Of a stretch of 64,000 bases of DNA, positions 1 through 7,233 are shown piece after piece (positions within the stretch are counted from its first letter, which is position 1; the number at the start of each line of letters is the position of its first letter). Where the stretch lies: positions 62,001 to 126,000 of the forward strand of contig JALUGO010000009.1 in the NCBI GenBank assembly GCA_027051905.1, in the 5' to 3' direction. The notes under the pieces are model-generated. The model was given only the letters and a program-made list of their open reading frames with translations. It had not been told where the DNA came from and did no database searches. Origin of the DNA: Desulfurobacteriaceae bacterium. GTDB taxonomy: Bacteria > Aquificota > Aquificia > Desulfurobacteriales > Desulfurobacteriaceae. Made by a program: the position numbers and the translations under genes.

Positions 1-537
1 AGGGTTCAGAGGATTCCCGTTACAGAGTCTGGCGGAAGGATTCACACTTCAACTGCAACCGTTGCAATCCTTCCAGAGGCTGAAGAGGTTGACATTGAGA
101 TAAACGAGAAAGACTTAAAGATTGATACCTACCGCTCCTCAGGAGCCGGCGGACAGCACGTTAACACAACAGACTCTGCCGTCCGTATTACCCACATTCC
201 AACAGGGATAGTTGTTACCTGCTCAAACGAGCGTTCCCAGATTCAGAACAGGATTAAGGCGATGAAGATTTTAAGGGCAAGGCTTAAAGAGCTTTACGAG
301 AGGGAGCAGAAAGAGAAGCTTGACTCTGCCCGCCGCTCTCAGGTTGGAAGCGGAGATAGGAGCGAGAAGATAAGGACTTACAACTTCCCCGAAGGGAGGG
401 TAACAGACCACAGGATAAAACTTACACTCTACAACCTTCAGGAGTTTTTAGACGGAGACCTTGATGAGATGATAGATGCCCTTGCAGCCGCCGAGCAGGC
501 ACAAAAGATCGAAGAGCTTGCTAAGGCAGATACTTAA
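1..537 (+). CDS. prfA: Peptide chain release factor 1, C-terminal part (partial at window edge)
   Basis: Class I release factor that reads UAA/UAG and triggers peptidyl-tRNA hydrolysis on the ribosome. Frame 1 is open from the first base, giving 178 residues, so the N-terminal half (about 180 residues of a roughly 360-residue family) lies outside the window. The peptidyl-transferase motif GGQ is visible in GAGGQHVN (about residues 49-56 of the fragment). The later stretch [16 protein letters not shown] is typical of RF1. RF1 rather than RF2 is judged from that segment because the PxT/SPF anticodon-like region is not in the window. Function is well supported; only the start is unknown. Confidence 0.95.
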   Translation, partial: RVQRIPVTESGGRIHTSTATVAILPEAEEVDIEINEKDLKIDTYRSSGAGGQHVNTTDSAVRITHIPTGIVVTCSNERSQIQNRIKAMKILRARLKELYEREQKEKLDSARRSQVGSGDRSEKIRTYNFPEGRVTDHRIKLTLYNLQEFLDGDLDEMIDALAAAEQAQKIEELAKADT

Positions 538-543
538 GAGATT

Positions 544-573
544 TTGTCTATATGATGAATATTCAAACATAAT
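544..573 (+). promoter_or_regulatory. Possible sigma-70-type promoter for the octaheme cytochrome gene
   Basis: TTGTCT (544-549) and CATAAT (568-573) are separated by 18 bp and lie about 80 bp upstream of the cytochrome start, in the only non-coding gap before it. The -10 matches the consensus at 5 of 6 positions and the -35 at 4 of 6. A half-conserved FNR/CRP-like dyad, ATGAC-ATAA-ATCAA at 584-597, follows just downstream. Both calls are by eye. Confidence 0.35.
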
Positions 574-600
574 AAATTAAAAAATGACATAAATCAATTA

Positions 601-653
601 CTCCCCCTCCAGAAAATGGGAAGATGGAGTTAAACCATATAAAGGAGGGGGAG
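601..653 (+). promoter_or_regulatory. 5' leader stem-loop that can sequester the Shine-Dalgarno of the cytochrome gene
   Basis: CTCCCCCTCC at 601-610 is the exact reverse complement of GGAGGGGGAG at 644-653, which is the ribosome binding site directly in front of the ATG at 656. The mRNA can therefore form a perfect 10-bp, GC-rich stem around a 33-nt loop, with the Shine-Dalgarno paired. There is no U-tract, so it does not look like a terminator. It may act as a translational switch (temperature, protein or ligand controlled). The pairing is seen; the regulatory role is inferred. Confidence 0.5.
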
Positions 654-655
654 CT

Positions 656-1987
656 ATGATAAGAAGGCTCCTGCTTTTATCAGCTGTTGTCTCTGCCTTT
701 ATACTGCCCCAAACTTCTCTGGCTAAAAGCCGGTGTATTGAGTGTCACGAGAAGGTGACCCCCGGCATTGTCAAGCAGTTCCTATCTGGAAAAATGGGGA
801 AAGCTGGAGTTGACTGCTCTGCCTGTCACGGCAGTGAGCACATGACGTCAACCGACTACAAGAAGGCCAAATTCCCAACGCCAGACACCTGTAAAAAGTG
901 TCACCCTGTTCAGGTTCAGCAGTTCAGGGCCGGAAAGCACGACCTTGGCTGGATAGCCTTTAGCGCAATGCCTATGGTTACCCACCAGCCGAGGGCAATT
1001 GTTGGTGCAGGCTACAAAGGGTGTTCAGGGTGCCACAAGATTGGGAGGAAGCCTCCGGAGGTCATGGCACACTACAGGTATGGAAACGCCCAGTGTGATG
1101 CCTGCCACACTCGCCACAAGTTTAGCGTTGAGGAAGCTCGTTCTCCAAGGGCTTGTTCAAACTGCCACATGGGATTTGACCATCCTCAGTGGGAGATGTA
1201 TGAGTCCTCAAAGCATGGGATAATCTGGGACATAGACGGGAGGAAACCGGATGGGAGAGCTCCCACCTGCCAGTTCTGCCATATGCCTGAAGGAACCCAC
1301 AACGTTGTTACTCCCTGGGGCTTCCTGGCTTTAAGGCTTCCAACCAAAGAGAACGTTCTTGCTCTGATTAAAGTGGCACCTCAGCTTGAAAAACAGCTCA
1401 GGTCTTTGGCCGCTAAACTTCCGTCTGGCCACTACATTGACCTTGATGACGACCCGCAGTGGACCTTTGACAGGGCTGTAATTCTTCAGGGAATTGGAGT
1501 CCTTGATGGGAACCTGCAACCAACAGAAAGACTGGAAGTTGTTCTAAAAGCAAGGGTTGTTAGAGGTCCTGAGGAGTTTAACAAGCTCAGAATGGCCATG
1601 AAAAAACGTTGTTATACCTGCCATTCAAAACCTTATATCGATGCTCAATTCAGGGCGGCAGATGAAGTTGTGAAGGCTGCAGATCACGAGTTTGCCAAGG
1701 CCATTCTTACCGTTAAGAAGCTCTACGACGACGGAATACTTAAAAAACCAAAGGGCTGGAAGTATGCCCCAGATATCCTCCACTTCTACGACTCTCCTTC
1801 AGAGCTTGACCAGAAGCTCTACCTCATCTTTCTTGAATATAGACAGAGGGCCTTCCAAGGAGCCTTCCACATAAGCAACGACTATATGCACTGGTACGGT
1901 TGGGCCCCTTTAAAAGAGACCGTTGTTGAGATCCAGCAGAAGGCCAAAGAGCTTAGGGAGCTCCACCAGTTTGAGAAAAAGGAGTAG
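656..1987 (+). CDS. Periplasmic octaheme c-type cytochrome, hydroxylamine oxidoreductase (HAO) family
   Basis: 443 residues with a Sec signal peptide (hydrophobic residues about 5-22, cleavage near A23) and exactly eight CXXCH heme sites: about residues 27, 54, 79, 123, 147, 167, 205 and 319. Heme count, length and the aromatic tail (HWYGW near residue 415) fit the HAO family rather than pentaheme NrfA. In ammonia oxidisers HAO oxidises hydroxylamine; the homologues in anaerobic ammonifiers are proposed to work reductively on nitrite or hydroxylamine. Here a reductive role in nitrate ammonification is inferred. The gene stands alone between a leader hairpin and a palindromic terminator and precedes a heme-type radical SAM gene and hemE. 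Whether the cross-linking tyrosine of oxidative HAO is present needs an alignment. Confidence 0.85.
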   Translation: MIRRLLLLSAVVSAFILPQTSLAKSRCIECHEKVTPGIVKQFLSGKMGKAGVDCSACHGSEHMTSTDYKKAKFPTPDTCKKCHPVQVQQFRAGKHDLGWIAFSAMPMVTHQPRAIVGAGYKGCSGCHKIGRKPPEVMAHYRYGNAQCDACHTRHKFSVEEARSPRACSNCHMGFDHPQWEMYESSKHGIIWDIDGRKPDGRAPTCQFCHMPEGTHNVVTPWGFLALRLPTKENVLALIKVAPQLEKQLRSLAAKLPSGHYIDLDDDPQWTFDRAVILQGIGVLDGNLQPTERLEVVLKARVVRGPEEFNKLRMAMKKRCYTCHSKPYIDAQFRAADEVVKAADHEFAKAILTVKKLYDDGILKKPKGWKYAPDILHFYDSPSELDQKLYLIFLEYRQRAFQGAFHISNDYMHWYGWAPLKETVVEIQQKAKELRELHQFEKKE

Positions 1988-2000
1988 TTCTTCATTTCTG

Positions 2001-2020
2001 GGGAGGGGAGCTCCCCTCCC
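2001..2020 (+). terminator. Perfect GC-rich palindrome downstream of the octaheme cytochrome
   Basis: A 20-bp perfect palindrome centred on GAGCTC starts 13 bp after the cytochrome stop codon and is followed by a pyrimidine-rich stretch. It can form a hairpin and probably acts as a transcription terminator, but there is no clean T-run. It also contains the octamer GGAGCTCC that recurs across the window. Confidence 0.5.
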
Positions 2021-2028
2021 TCCATTTC

Positions 2029-2055
2029 TTGATTAAGATTCCCTTCCTCTATAAT
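2029..2055 (+). promoter_or_regulatory. Possible promoter for the radical SAM-hemE unit
   Basis: TTGATT (2029-2034) and a perfect TATAAT (2050-2055) are 15 bp apart, about 40 bp before the radical SAM start at 2096. The short spacer lowers confidence. Confidence 0.35.
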
Positions 2056-2095
2056 TTCAATTAAACCAATCCATTAAACCATCAGGAGAGAGAGA

Positions 2096-3211
2096 ATGGC
2101 TGTAAAAGAGGAGTTTCTGCCAAAGTGGATAGCCTGGGAGATTACAAGACGCTGCAACCTTGAGTGTATCCACTGCCGTTCCGCTTCAACTATAGAGTCT
2201 GAGCAGGGAGATTTCTCAACTGAGGACGGGAAAAAACTCCTTGACGATATAGCGAAACTCTCGAAGCCTACTGTCGTTCTTACGGGAGGTGAACCACTCC
2301 TGAGGGAAGACATCTGGGAGCTTGCGGAATACGGAACTAAACTTGGCTTTAGAATGTGTATAGCCACAAACGGAACTTTAGTTGACGACGAAGTGTGCCA
2401 TAAGATGAAAGAGGTTGGAATAAAAATGGTTTCCCTCTCTTTAGACGGCTCAACTCCAGAGATTCACGACGACTTCAGGAAGCAGCCCGGAGCCTACGAG
2501 GGGGTTATAAAGGCTGCGGAGCTCTTCAACAAACACGGAATTCCCTTCCTTATTAACTCTTCGTTTACAAAGAGGAACGCCTTTGACATCCCAAACGTTT
2601 ATAAGAAAGCTAGGGAGCTTGGAGCAAAGGCCTGGTACATGTTTATAGTTCTTCCCGTTGGAAGGGGAGAGGAGGCCAATGCAGAGCTCCTCAACGCCGA
2701 AGAGGCTGAATACTGGCTCAACTGGCACTACGAGCTTGAGAAGGAACTGATTCTAAAGGGAGATAACACAATCTTAGTCCGCCCGACCTGTGCTCCCCAC
2801 TACTACCGGATCTTCTACCAGAACGCCAAAAGAGACGGCTTAGATCTTAAGAGGAGAAACCTTGTATTTGGAACCGGCGGAGGGAAGGGCTGCGTTGCAG
2901 GACAGTCTATTGCCTACATAGACTGCCATGGCTGGCTCAGACCCTGCAGCTACTTCCCCATTTCCGACGCCAACGTCTTTGACATTCCCTTCCACAGGGC
3001 CTGGTTTGAATCAAAAATAATGCAGGATATGAGAAAGATAGAAGAGTACAAAGGAAGGTGTGGAAGCTGTGAATACGTGAAGATCTGCAACGGCTGTAGA
3101 GTTCGTGCCTACTGGGAGCACGGCGACTACATGCACGAAGACCCTATCTGCCGTTACATTCCTGTGAAAATGAGGGTAGGAGTTGACCTGAACAAGATAA
3201 AACAGGTTTAG
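2096..3211 (+). CDS. Radical SAM/SPASM protein of the heme-biosynthesis AhbD/NirJ type
   Basis: 371 residues. The radical SAM cluster motif CNLECIHC lies at about residues 20-27, followed by the SAM-binding GGEP element (TGGEPLL, about residue 63). The C-terminal quarter has a SPASM-like cysteine set ([14 protein letters not shown] plus nearby Cys) for auxiliary Fe-S clusters. The opening [11 protein letters not shown] resembles AhbD/NirJ enzymes, which decarboxylate or cleave side chains of (iron) porphyrins in the siroheme-dependent or heme d1 routes. hemE starts about 60 bp downstream, supporting a tetrapyrrole role, although HemE belongs to the uroporphyrinogen route, so the exact substrate is open. 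The start has a good AGGAGAG site. Family certain; subfamily probable. Confidence 0.75.
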   Translation: MAVKEEFLPKWIAWEITRRCNLECIHCRSASTIESEQGDFSTEDGKKLLDDIAKLSKPTVVLTGGEPLLREDIWELAEYGTKLGFRMCIATNGTLVDDEVCHKMKEVGIKMVSLSLDGSTPEIHDDFRKQPGAYEGVIKAAELFNKHGIPFLINSSFTKRNAFDIPNVYKKARELGAKAWYMFIVLPVGRGEEANAELLNAEEAEYWLNWHYELEKELILKGDNTILVRPTCAPHYYRIFYQNAKRDGLDLKRRNLVFGTGGGKGCVAGQSIAYIDCHGWLRPCSYFPISDANVFDIPFHRAWFESKIMQDMRKIEEYKGRCGSCEYVKICNGCRVRAYWEHGDYMHEDPICRYIPVKMRVGVDLNKIKQV

Positions 3212-3271
3212 CTTGCTTTCTTTGCTAAACTTTTGCTCGTTTTCTTTTTGATTACTCATCTGGAGGAGAGA

Positions 3272-4318
3272 ATGTCTTTGAAAGACCATCCCATTCTGAA
3301 GGCTGCAAGGGGAGAAAAGACCGAATACACGCCCATCTGGATAATGAGACAGGCAGGAAGGTATTCGGCTAAATACAGGGAGATAAGAGCAAAAGCAGGT
3401 TCTTTTATGGATCTGTGCAAAAACCCTGAGCTTGCGGCAGAGGTTACGCTCATTCCTATAGAAGAAATTGGAGTTGATGCTGCGATTCTCTTTTCTGACA
3501 TCCTCGTTCCTGTTGAGAAGATGGGGATAAACGTCTCTTTTGTTGAGGGGAAAGGGCCTGTTCTTGAGCCAAAGGTTGAGAAACTGGAAGACGTTAAGAG
3601 GTTGAAGGTTCCAGAGCCAGAAAGGGATTTACCTTACGTTCTTGAGACCATTCAGATAATAAAAAAGAGGTTAACCGACAGGCCTTTAATCGGTTTTTCG
3701 GGGGCTCCCTTCACCCTGGCAAGTTACATGTTGGAAGGGGGGAGTTCCAAAAACTACATAGCTGCTAAGTCAACAATGTGGAACAGGCCAGAACTCTGGG
3801 ACGCCCTCATGACTAAACTTACAGATACCATAATTGAATACCTCTCTGCCCAGATAAGGGCAGGGGTTGACCTTGTTCAGATCTTTGACTCCTGGATGGG
3901 AGTTCTCGCAAAAGAGGACTACGAAGCGTTCGTCTTCCCTTACACGGAGAAGATTGTAAATGAGTTAAAGAAAAGACACCCTGAAACCCCTATAATCCAC
4001 TTCGGTGTAAATGCTGCCCATCTCTTAGAGGTAAACAACAGGCTCAACGTTGACGTTATAGGCCTTGACTGGAAGACAGAGATCCCATTTGCCCTTGAAA
4101 GGGTTAACAAGTCTATTCAGGGGAACCTTGACCCTGTAGCTCTCTTTGCCGATGAGGAGACGATAGAGAGGAAAGTGAGGAAAATACTAAAAGAGGGAAT
4201 GAAAGCGCGGGGGCACATTTTTAACCTTGGTCACGGAATACTTCCGCCGACAGATCCAAAAAAGGCAAGGTTCCTGGTTGATACAGTTCATAGAATTAGC
4301 AGGGAGCTCCGCCAATGA
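3272..4318 (+). CDS. hemE: Uroporphyrinogen decarboxylase
   Basis: Converts uroporphyrinogen III to coproporphyrinogen III by four decarboxylations, in the cytoplasm. 348 residues from the chosen start, the usual family length. The signature PIWIMRQAGRY lies near residues 20-30, with the family segments GFSGAPFTLASYMLEG, QIFDSWMG and the C-terminal FNLGHGI. The ATG at 3272 is chosen over one at 3233 because GGAGGAGAG sits 2-9 bp before it and the extra 13 residues look non-native. The stop overlaps the next gene by ATGA. Together with the upstream radical SAM gene this gives a small tetrapyrrole unit, needed for the cytochromes. Confidence 0.95.
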   Translation: MSLKDHPILKAARGEKTEYTPIWIMRQAGRYSAKYREIRAKAGSFMDLCKNPELAAEVTLIPIEEIGVDAAILFSDILVPVEKMGINVSFVEGKGPVLEPKVEKLEDVKRLKVPEPERDLPYVLETIQIIKKRLTDRPLIGFSGAPFTLASYMLEGGSSKNYIAAKSTMWNRPELWDALMTKLTDTIIEYLSAQIRAGVDLVQIFDSWMGVLAKEDYEAFVFPYTEKIVNELKKRHPETPIIHFGVNAAHLLEVNNRLNVDVIGLDWKTEIPFALERVNKSIQGNLDPVALFADEETIERKVRKILKEGMKARGHIFNLGHGILPPTDPKKARFLVDTVHRISRELRQ

Positions 4319-5181
4319 AAAAGAAGATTCTTCTTGCTCTTCTCCTCTTTCTTGCAGCCCTTGTTTCTTCTTACTTTGCCCTTGAGGCATACGCCAACGT
4401 AAAACTAAAGGAGAAGATAGACAGGCGTTTGTCAAAACTTTCTTACTCTTCTTCTTACTCCCGTTTTCACTACAACCTTGCTTCAAACGACCTTGAGTTT
4501 AAGGATTTTACTGTAAAAGGAAATGTTTTTTCTTTGACTATGGGGGATTTTGTTATTGATCTGCCATACAATTTTCGTAAAAAGAGTTTTCCTCCCTACC
4601 TGAGGATTGCCGTAAAGGGAGGCGTTTTCAGTATTGAGTTTCCTCTTCTTGATGAACTTTTGGGGGAATCTCTTTTCAAGTTTGATATGGAAGGGTGGTA
4701 TAGGTTTGGTGACAATCGTTTTGTTTATTCATTTTTCTTAAGACTTCAGAACCTTGGAGAAGTTTATCTCAATGCAGAAATTGATAACCTTGATTACCCT
4801 ACTGTTGAACGTTTCTTTGAAGGGAGAACAACTGTCAATGCCCTGATAAACCGCGGGAAACTCTCTAAATTTGAGATGGTGTTAAAGGACCATGGGTTCT
4901 ATGAAAGGTTCCTCCACTACGCTGCAGAACAGGAGGGGACTACGCCTGATGAAATCAGGAACGAGCTTCTTACCATGGTTAGGCAGAGTTTTAGTGGGGA
5001 ACTCCGCAGAAACATAGGAAAAGCCATTGAGGAATTTATTAAAAATCCTTCATGTTTGAAAATTGAAGTAAAACCAGAACAGCCAGTTGACCTGAAAAAA
5101 CTGAAAAAGATGGTTTTCTCCCGTCCCGACATTGAAAAGACGGTTAAAGAGCTGGGAATAAAGTTTTCCCTCTGTGATTAA
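4315..5181 (+). CDS. Membrane-anchored protein of unknown function
   Basis: 288 residues. Residues about 4-27 form one hydrophobic segment with a preceding KKK, so the protein is anchored with the bulk outside the cytoplasm or is secreted. The body is beta-rich with an FxLxLxNLGxVYLNAEID-like region. The C-terminal third (about 195-280) is helical and has a NPSCLKIEVKPEQPV stretch resembling the uncharacterised end domain of some proteobacterial periplasmic proteins. It overlaps the hemE stop by 4 bp and so is probably translationally coupled to it. It ends convergently, overlapping the ferredoxin gene by 4 bp with no terminator visible. I do not recognise a function. Confidence 0.6.
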   Translation: MKKKILLALLLFLAALVSSYFALEAYANVKLKEKIDRRLSKLSYSSSYSRFHYNLASNDLEFKDFTVKGNVFSLTMGDFVIDLPYNFRKKSFPPYLRIAVKGGVFSIEFPLLDELLGESLFKFDMEGWYRFGDNRFVYSFFLRLQNLGEVYLNAEIDNLDYPTVERFFEGRTTVNALINRGKLSKFEMVLKDHGFYERFLHYAAEQEGTTPDEIRNELLTMVRQSFSGELRRNIGKAIEEFIKNPSCLKIEVKPEQPVDLKKLKKMVFSRPDIEKTVKELGIKFSLCD

Positions 5182-5501
5182 CGGGAACTCTTTCTTGCCT
5201 TAACGCGTCTTTTCATCTCTTCAAGGGGAATAGGCCTGGCCTCTATGCTTTTAGCTGGGCAGACATTTCCACAGTGGCCACATCCTGAACAGATTTCAGG
5301 AAGTTCAGGTATAACCCTTCCATCCTCGTCAAGTCCTCTGGTTTCACACAGATGGAGGCACTTTTCACAATTCTGACACCGGTTGTGGTCTATTTCTTTT
5401 AGGTAAGATGGGGTATAGAGAATCCCACCAAGTGTAAGGTAAGCGTAGTTACCGTTTTCGTCTGAAAGGAGTTCTTCTTCATTTACCTCTACTTCCTCCA
5501 A
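5178..5501 (-). CDS. Ferredoxin with two [4Fe-4S] motifs, nif-type ferredoxin III-like (second module)
   Basis: 107 residues. Cluster motifs are CQNCEKCLHLC (about residues 42-52) and CSGCGHCGNVC (about 71-81) followed by P. The segment before the first cluster (GGILYTPSYLKEID) matches the pattern of nif-associated ferredoxin III (FdxB family), in which the dicluster core follows a G-x-x-YTPxYL-x-x-ID segment. It is in the same frame as the upstream ferredoxin and separated from it only by one UGA and 21 nt. The only usable canonical start is TTG at 5501, which lies in a hairpin and has no Shine-Dalgarno. It is therefore made by reinitiation, from UGA readthrough, or as the second half of a broken fusion. 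Probable role: low-potential electron donor. Confidence 0.7.
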   Translation of the reverse strand: MEEVEVNEEELLSDENGNYAYLTLGGILYTPSYLKEIDHNRCQNCEKCLHLCETRGLDEDGRVIPELPEICSGCGHCGNVCPAKSIEARPIPLEEMKRRVKARKSSR

Positions 5502-5525
5502 ACTGGAGGAACAGTTAATGCCTCA
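5493..5525 (-). other. In-frame UGA followed by a hairpin between two ferredoxin modules
   Basis: On the minus strand the UGA at 5525-5523 is followed after 11 nt by a perfect 7-bp stem, TTCCTCC/GGAGGAA (5511-5505 with 5499-5493), around the loop AGTTT. The apical loop begins 18 nt after the UGA and has G as its second base. That geometry resembles a bacterial SECIS element, but it could equally be a coupling or pausing element. The TTG candidate start of the downstream module spans the loop and stem. Confidence 0.4.
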
Positions 5526-5774
5526 GAGAAAAGCATCTTCCGGGCAGACGATTTTACAGAAACCGTCTCCTATACAAAGTTCTGGTTTTGTTATCAGTGC
5601 AACTTTTTTCCCTTTTATTTCCTTGAGTTCTATACACTTCTGAGGGCATATCTCTATGCAATCTCCACACCCTGTGCACTTTAGAATATCTATACCACCA
5701 GGATATTGAGGAATAAAAGGAGAACCATCCTGCGTTAAGATTACCTGCATCTTTATTTCGGTTGAAGACTTCAT
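5523..5774 (-). CDS. Ferredoxin, nif-type ferredoxin III-like (first module)
   Basis: 83 residues. The pattern TQDGSPFIPQYPGGID precedes the first cluster CTGCGDCIEICP (about residues 34-45), as in nif-associated ferredoxin III. The second cluster region CIGDGFCKIVCP (about 68-79) has only three closely spaced cysteines before P, with D where the second Cys of a standard CxxCxxC would be. That position resembles the family variant whose second cluster is atypical or [3Fe-4S]. ATG at 5774 has an AAAGGTGAG site. It lies next to an NtrC/NtrB-like pair. No nif structural genes are in the window, so a link to nitrogen fixation is only suggested by family and context. Confidence 0.8.
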   Translation of the reverse strand: MKSSTEIKMQVILTQDGSPFIPQYPGGIDILKCTGCGDCIEICPQKCIELKEIKGKKVALITKPELCIGDGFCKIVCPEDAFL

Positions 5775-5865
5775 GTTCTCACCTTTACATCATGTCATAA
5801 AGCATAACTTATTTTATACCTATATGTAATTTATTCCAAGATACCAATTAAGGAATTGACCTTTG

Positions 5866-7233
5866 TCAAGAAAGTTCTATCCCCAGCTCTTTTATTTTTT
5901 TCCTTAGTGTGTTTCTGTGAATTCCAAGGAGTTTTGCAGCCTTAACTTGGTTAAAGTTGCATCTCTTCAGAACTTCTGAAATCACAGCCTTCTCGGCAGC
6001 CTTCACGACAATCTCGTATAGGTTGTTTTCTTCTTTTTGCTCAACAGAAAACACCCTAAAGACAAACTCTCTGATGAGACTTTCCAACGAGGGAGGTTCC
6101 TGGTATGCCTGTCTTTTAAGATCTTCGGCCGTAATAAGGTTTGAAGGGGAAAGGATCATTGCTCTTAAAATCATGTTTTCAAGTTCTCTGACGTTTCCTG
6201 GAAAATGGTATGAGAGGAGAAACTCAACGGCGTCAGCGGAGAGTTCTTTTGGAGAGAGTTTAAACTCTTTTGAAAACCGTTTTATGAAGTGGTGTGCAAG
6301 TGGAACTATGTCTTCTTTCCTCTCTCTTAGTGGAGGGAGTTTAATTTTTACGATATTGAGCCTGAAGTATAGGTCTTCTCTGAACGTTCCCTTTTTTACC
6401 TCTTCTTCAAGGTTTCTGTTTGTCGCTGCTATCACTCGAACGTCAATTTTTTTACTTCTCTCGCTTCCTATTGGTCGAACCTCTTTTTCTTGAAGAATCC
6501 TTAACAGTTTAGCCTGCAAAGAGAGAGGGAGTTCCCCTATTTCATCGAGAAATATTGTTCCACCGTTTGCCTGTTCAAAAAGACCTTTTTTGGAAGAGAC
6601 TGCTCCTGTAAATGCTCCCTTTTCATATCCGAAAAGTTCTGCCTCTAAAAGATTTGCCGGTAGAGCTGCACAGTTAACCGCAACGAAAGGTTTGTTTTTC
6701 CTATCTGAATACCTGTGTATAGCCCTTGCAATGATTTCTTTTCCTGTTCCACTTTCACCTGTTATAAGGACGGTTATGGAGCTCCGTGCTACTTTTGCAA
6801 CAGTTTTGAAAACTTCCTGCATTACCTTGCTGCTTCCGACAATTCCAGATGTTGTGTCTTTACCTATTTCTTTATCCTCTTTCTTGATGAGTAACTTTTT
6901 TAAGATTTCCCTTATTTCTTCGAAGGAGAACGGTTTTGTAATATAGTCAACAGCTCCTAGTTCTATAGCTTTTACAGTATAGTCCATAGTGCCGTAAGCT
7001 GTTAAGACAACTGTGGGAATACCCTTGATTTTCTCAAGAACTTTAAGACCGCTTAATTTGGGCATTTTTAAATCTAAGAAGATGAGATCTACTGATTCCT
7101 TTTTTAAAATTTCAAGAACTTCTCTGCCGTTTTCTGCCTCTAAAACCTCGTATCCTCGAGATGTTAAAAATTTCTTAAGAACGAGCCGTATGCTTTTTTC
7201 ATCGTCTGCAATCAGTATCCTTGCCAACTTCAC
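5866..7233 (-). CDS. Sigma-54-dependent response regulator, NtrC-like
   Basis: 455 residues in three domains. Receiver, about 1-125: acidic pair D10/D11, phospho-acceptor D54 in FLDLKMP, conserved T in VVLTAYG and K in ITKPF. AAA+ domain, about 135-370: Walker A GESGTGKE, sigma-54-contact loop GAFTGA, Walker B GGTIFLDEIGEL. Fis-type helix-turn-helix at the C-terminus, with NFNQVKAAKLLGIHRNTLRKK. It would open promoters with sigma-54 RNA polymerase when phosphorylated. Its start overlaps the kinase gene stop by 4 bp, so the two are a cognate pair. Adjacent nif-type ferredoxins make nitrogen control plausible but other sigma-54 regulons are possible. Confidence 0.92.
   Translation of the reverse strand: MKLARILIADDEKSIRLVLKKFLTSRGYEVLEAENGREVLEILKKESVDLIFLDLKMPKLSGLKVLEKIKGIPTVVLTAYGTMDYTVKAIELGAVDYITKPFSFEEIREILKKLLIKKEDKEIGKDTTSGIVGSSKVMQEVFKTVAKVARSSITVLITGESGTGKEIIARAIHRYSDRKNKPFVAVNCAALPANLLEAELFGYEKGAFTGAVSSKKGLFEQANGGTIFLDEIGELPLSLQAKLLRILQEKEVRPIGSERSKKIDVRVIAATNRNLEEEVKKGTFREDLYFRLNIVKIKLPPLRERKEDIVPLAHHFIKRFSKEFKLSPKELSADAVEFLLSYHFPGNVRELENMILRAMILSPSNLITAEDLKRQAYQEPPSLESLIREFVFRVFSVEQKEENNLYEIVVKAAEKAVISEVLKRCNFNQVKAAKLLGIHRNTLRKKIKELGIELS

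Noticed and set aside
5775-5865. Sigma-54 (-24/-12) promoter in front of the ferredoxins
   Set aside because: Looked for GG-N10-GC on the minus strand; candidates TTGGTATC and TTGGAATAA lack the GC at the right spacing. Only weak sigma-70-like TTGGAA/TATAAA is present.
5957-6493. 178-residue open frame on the plus strand
   Set aside because: It is fully antisense to the NtrC-like gene, Ser/Phe/Leu-rich with no domain or ribosome site; a shadow of the real frame.
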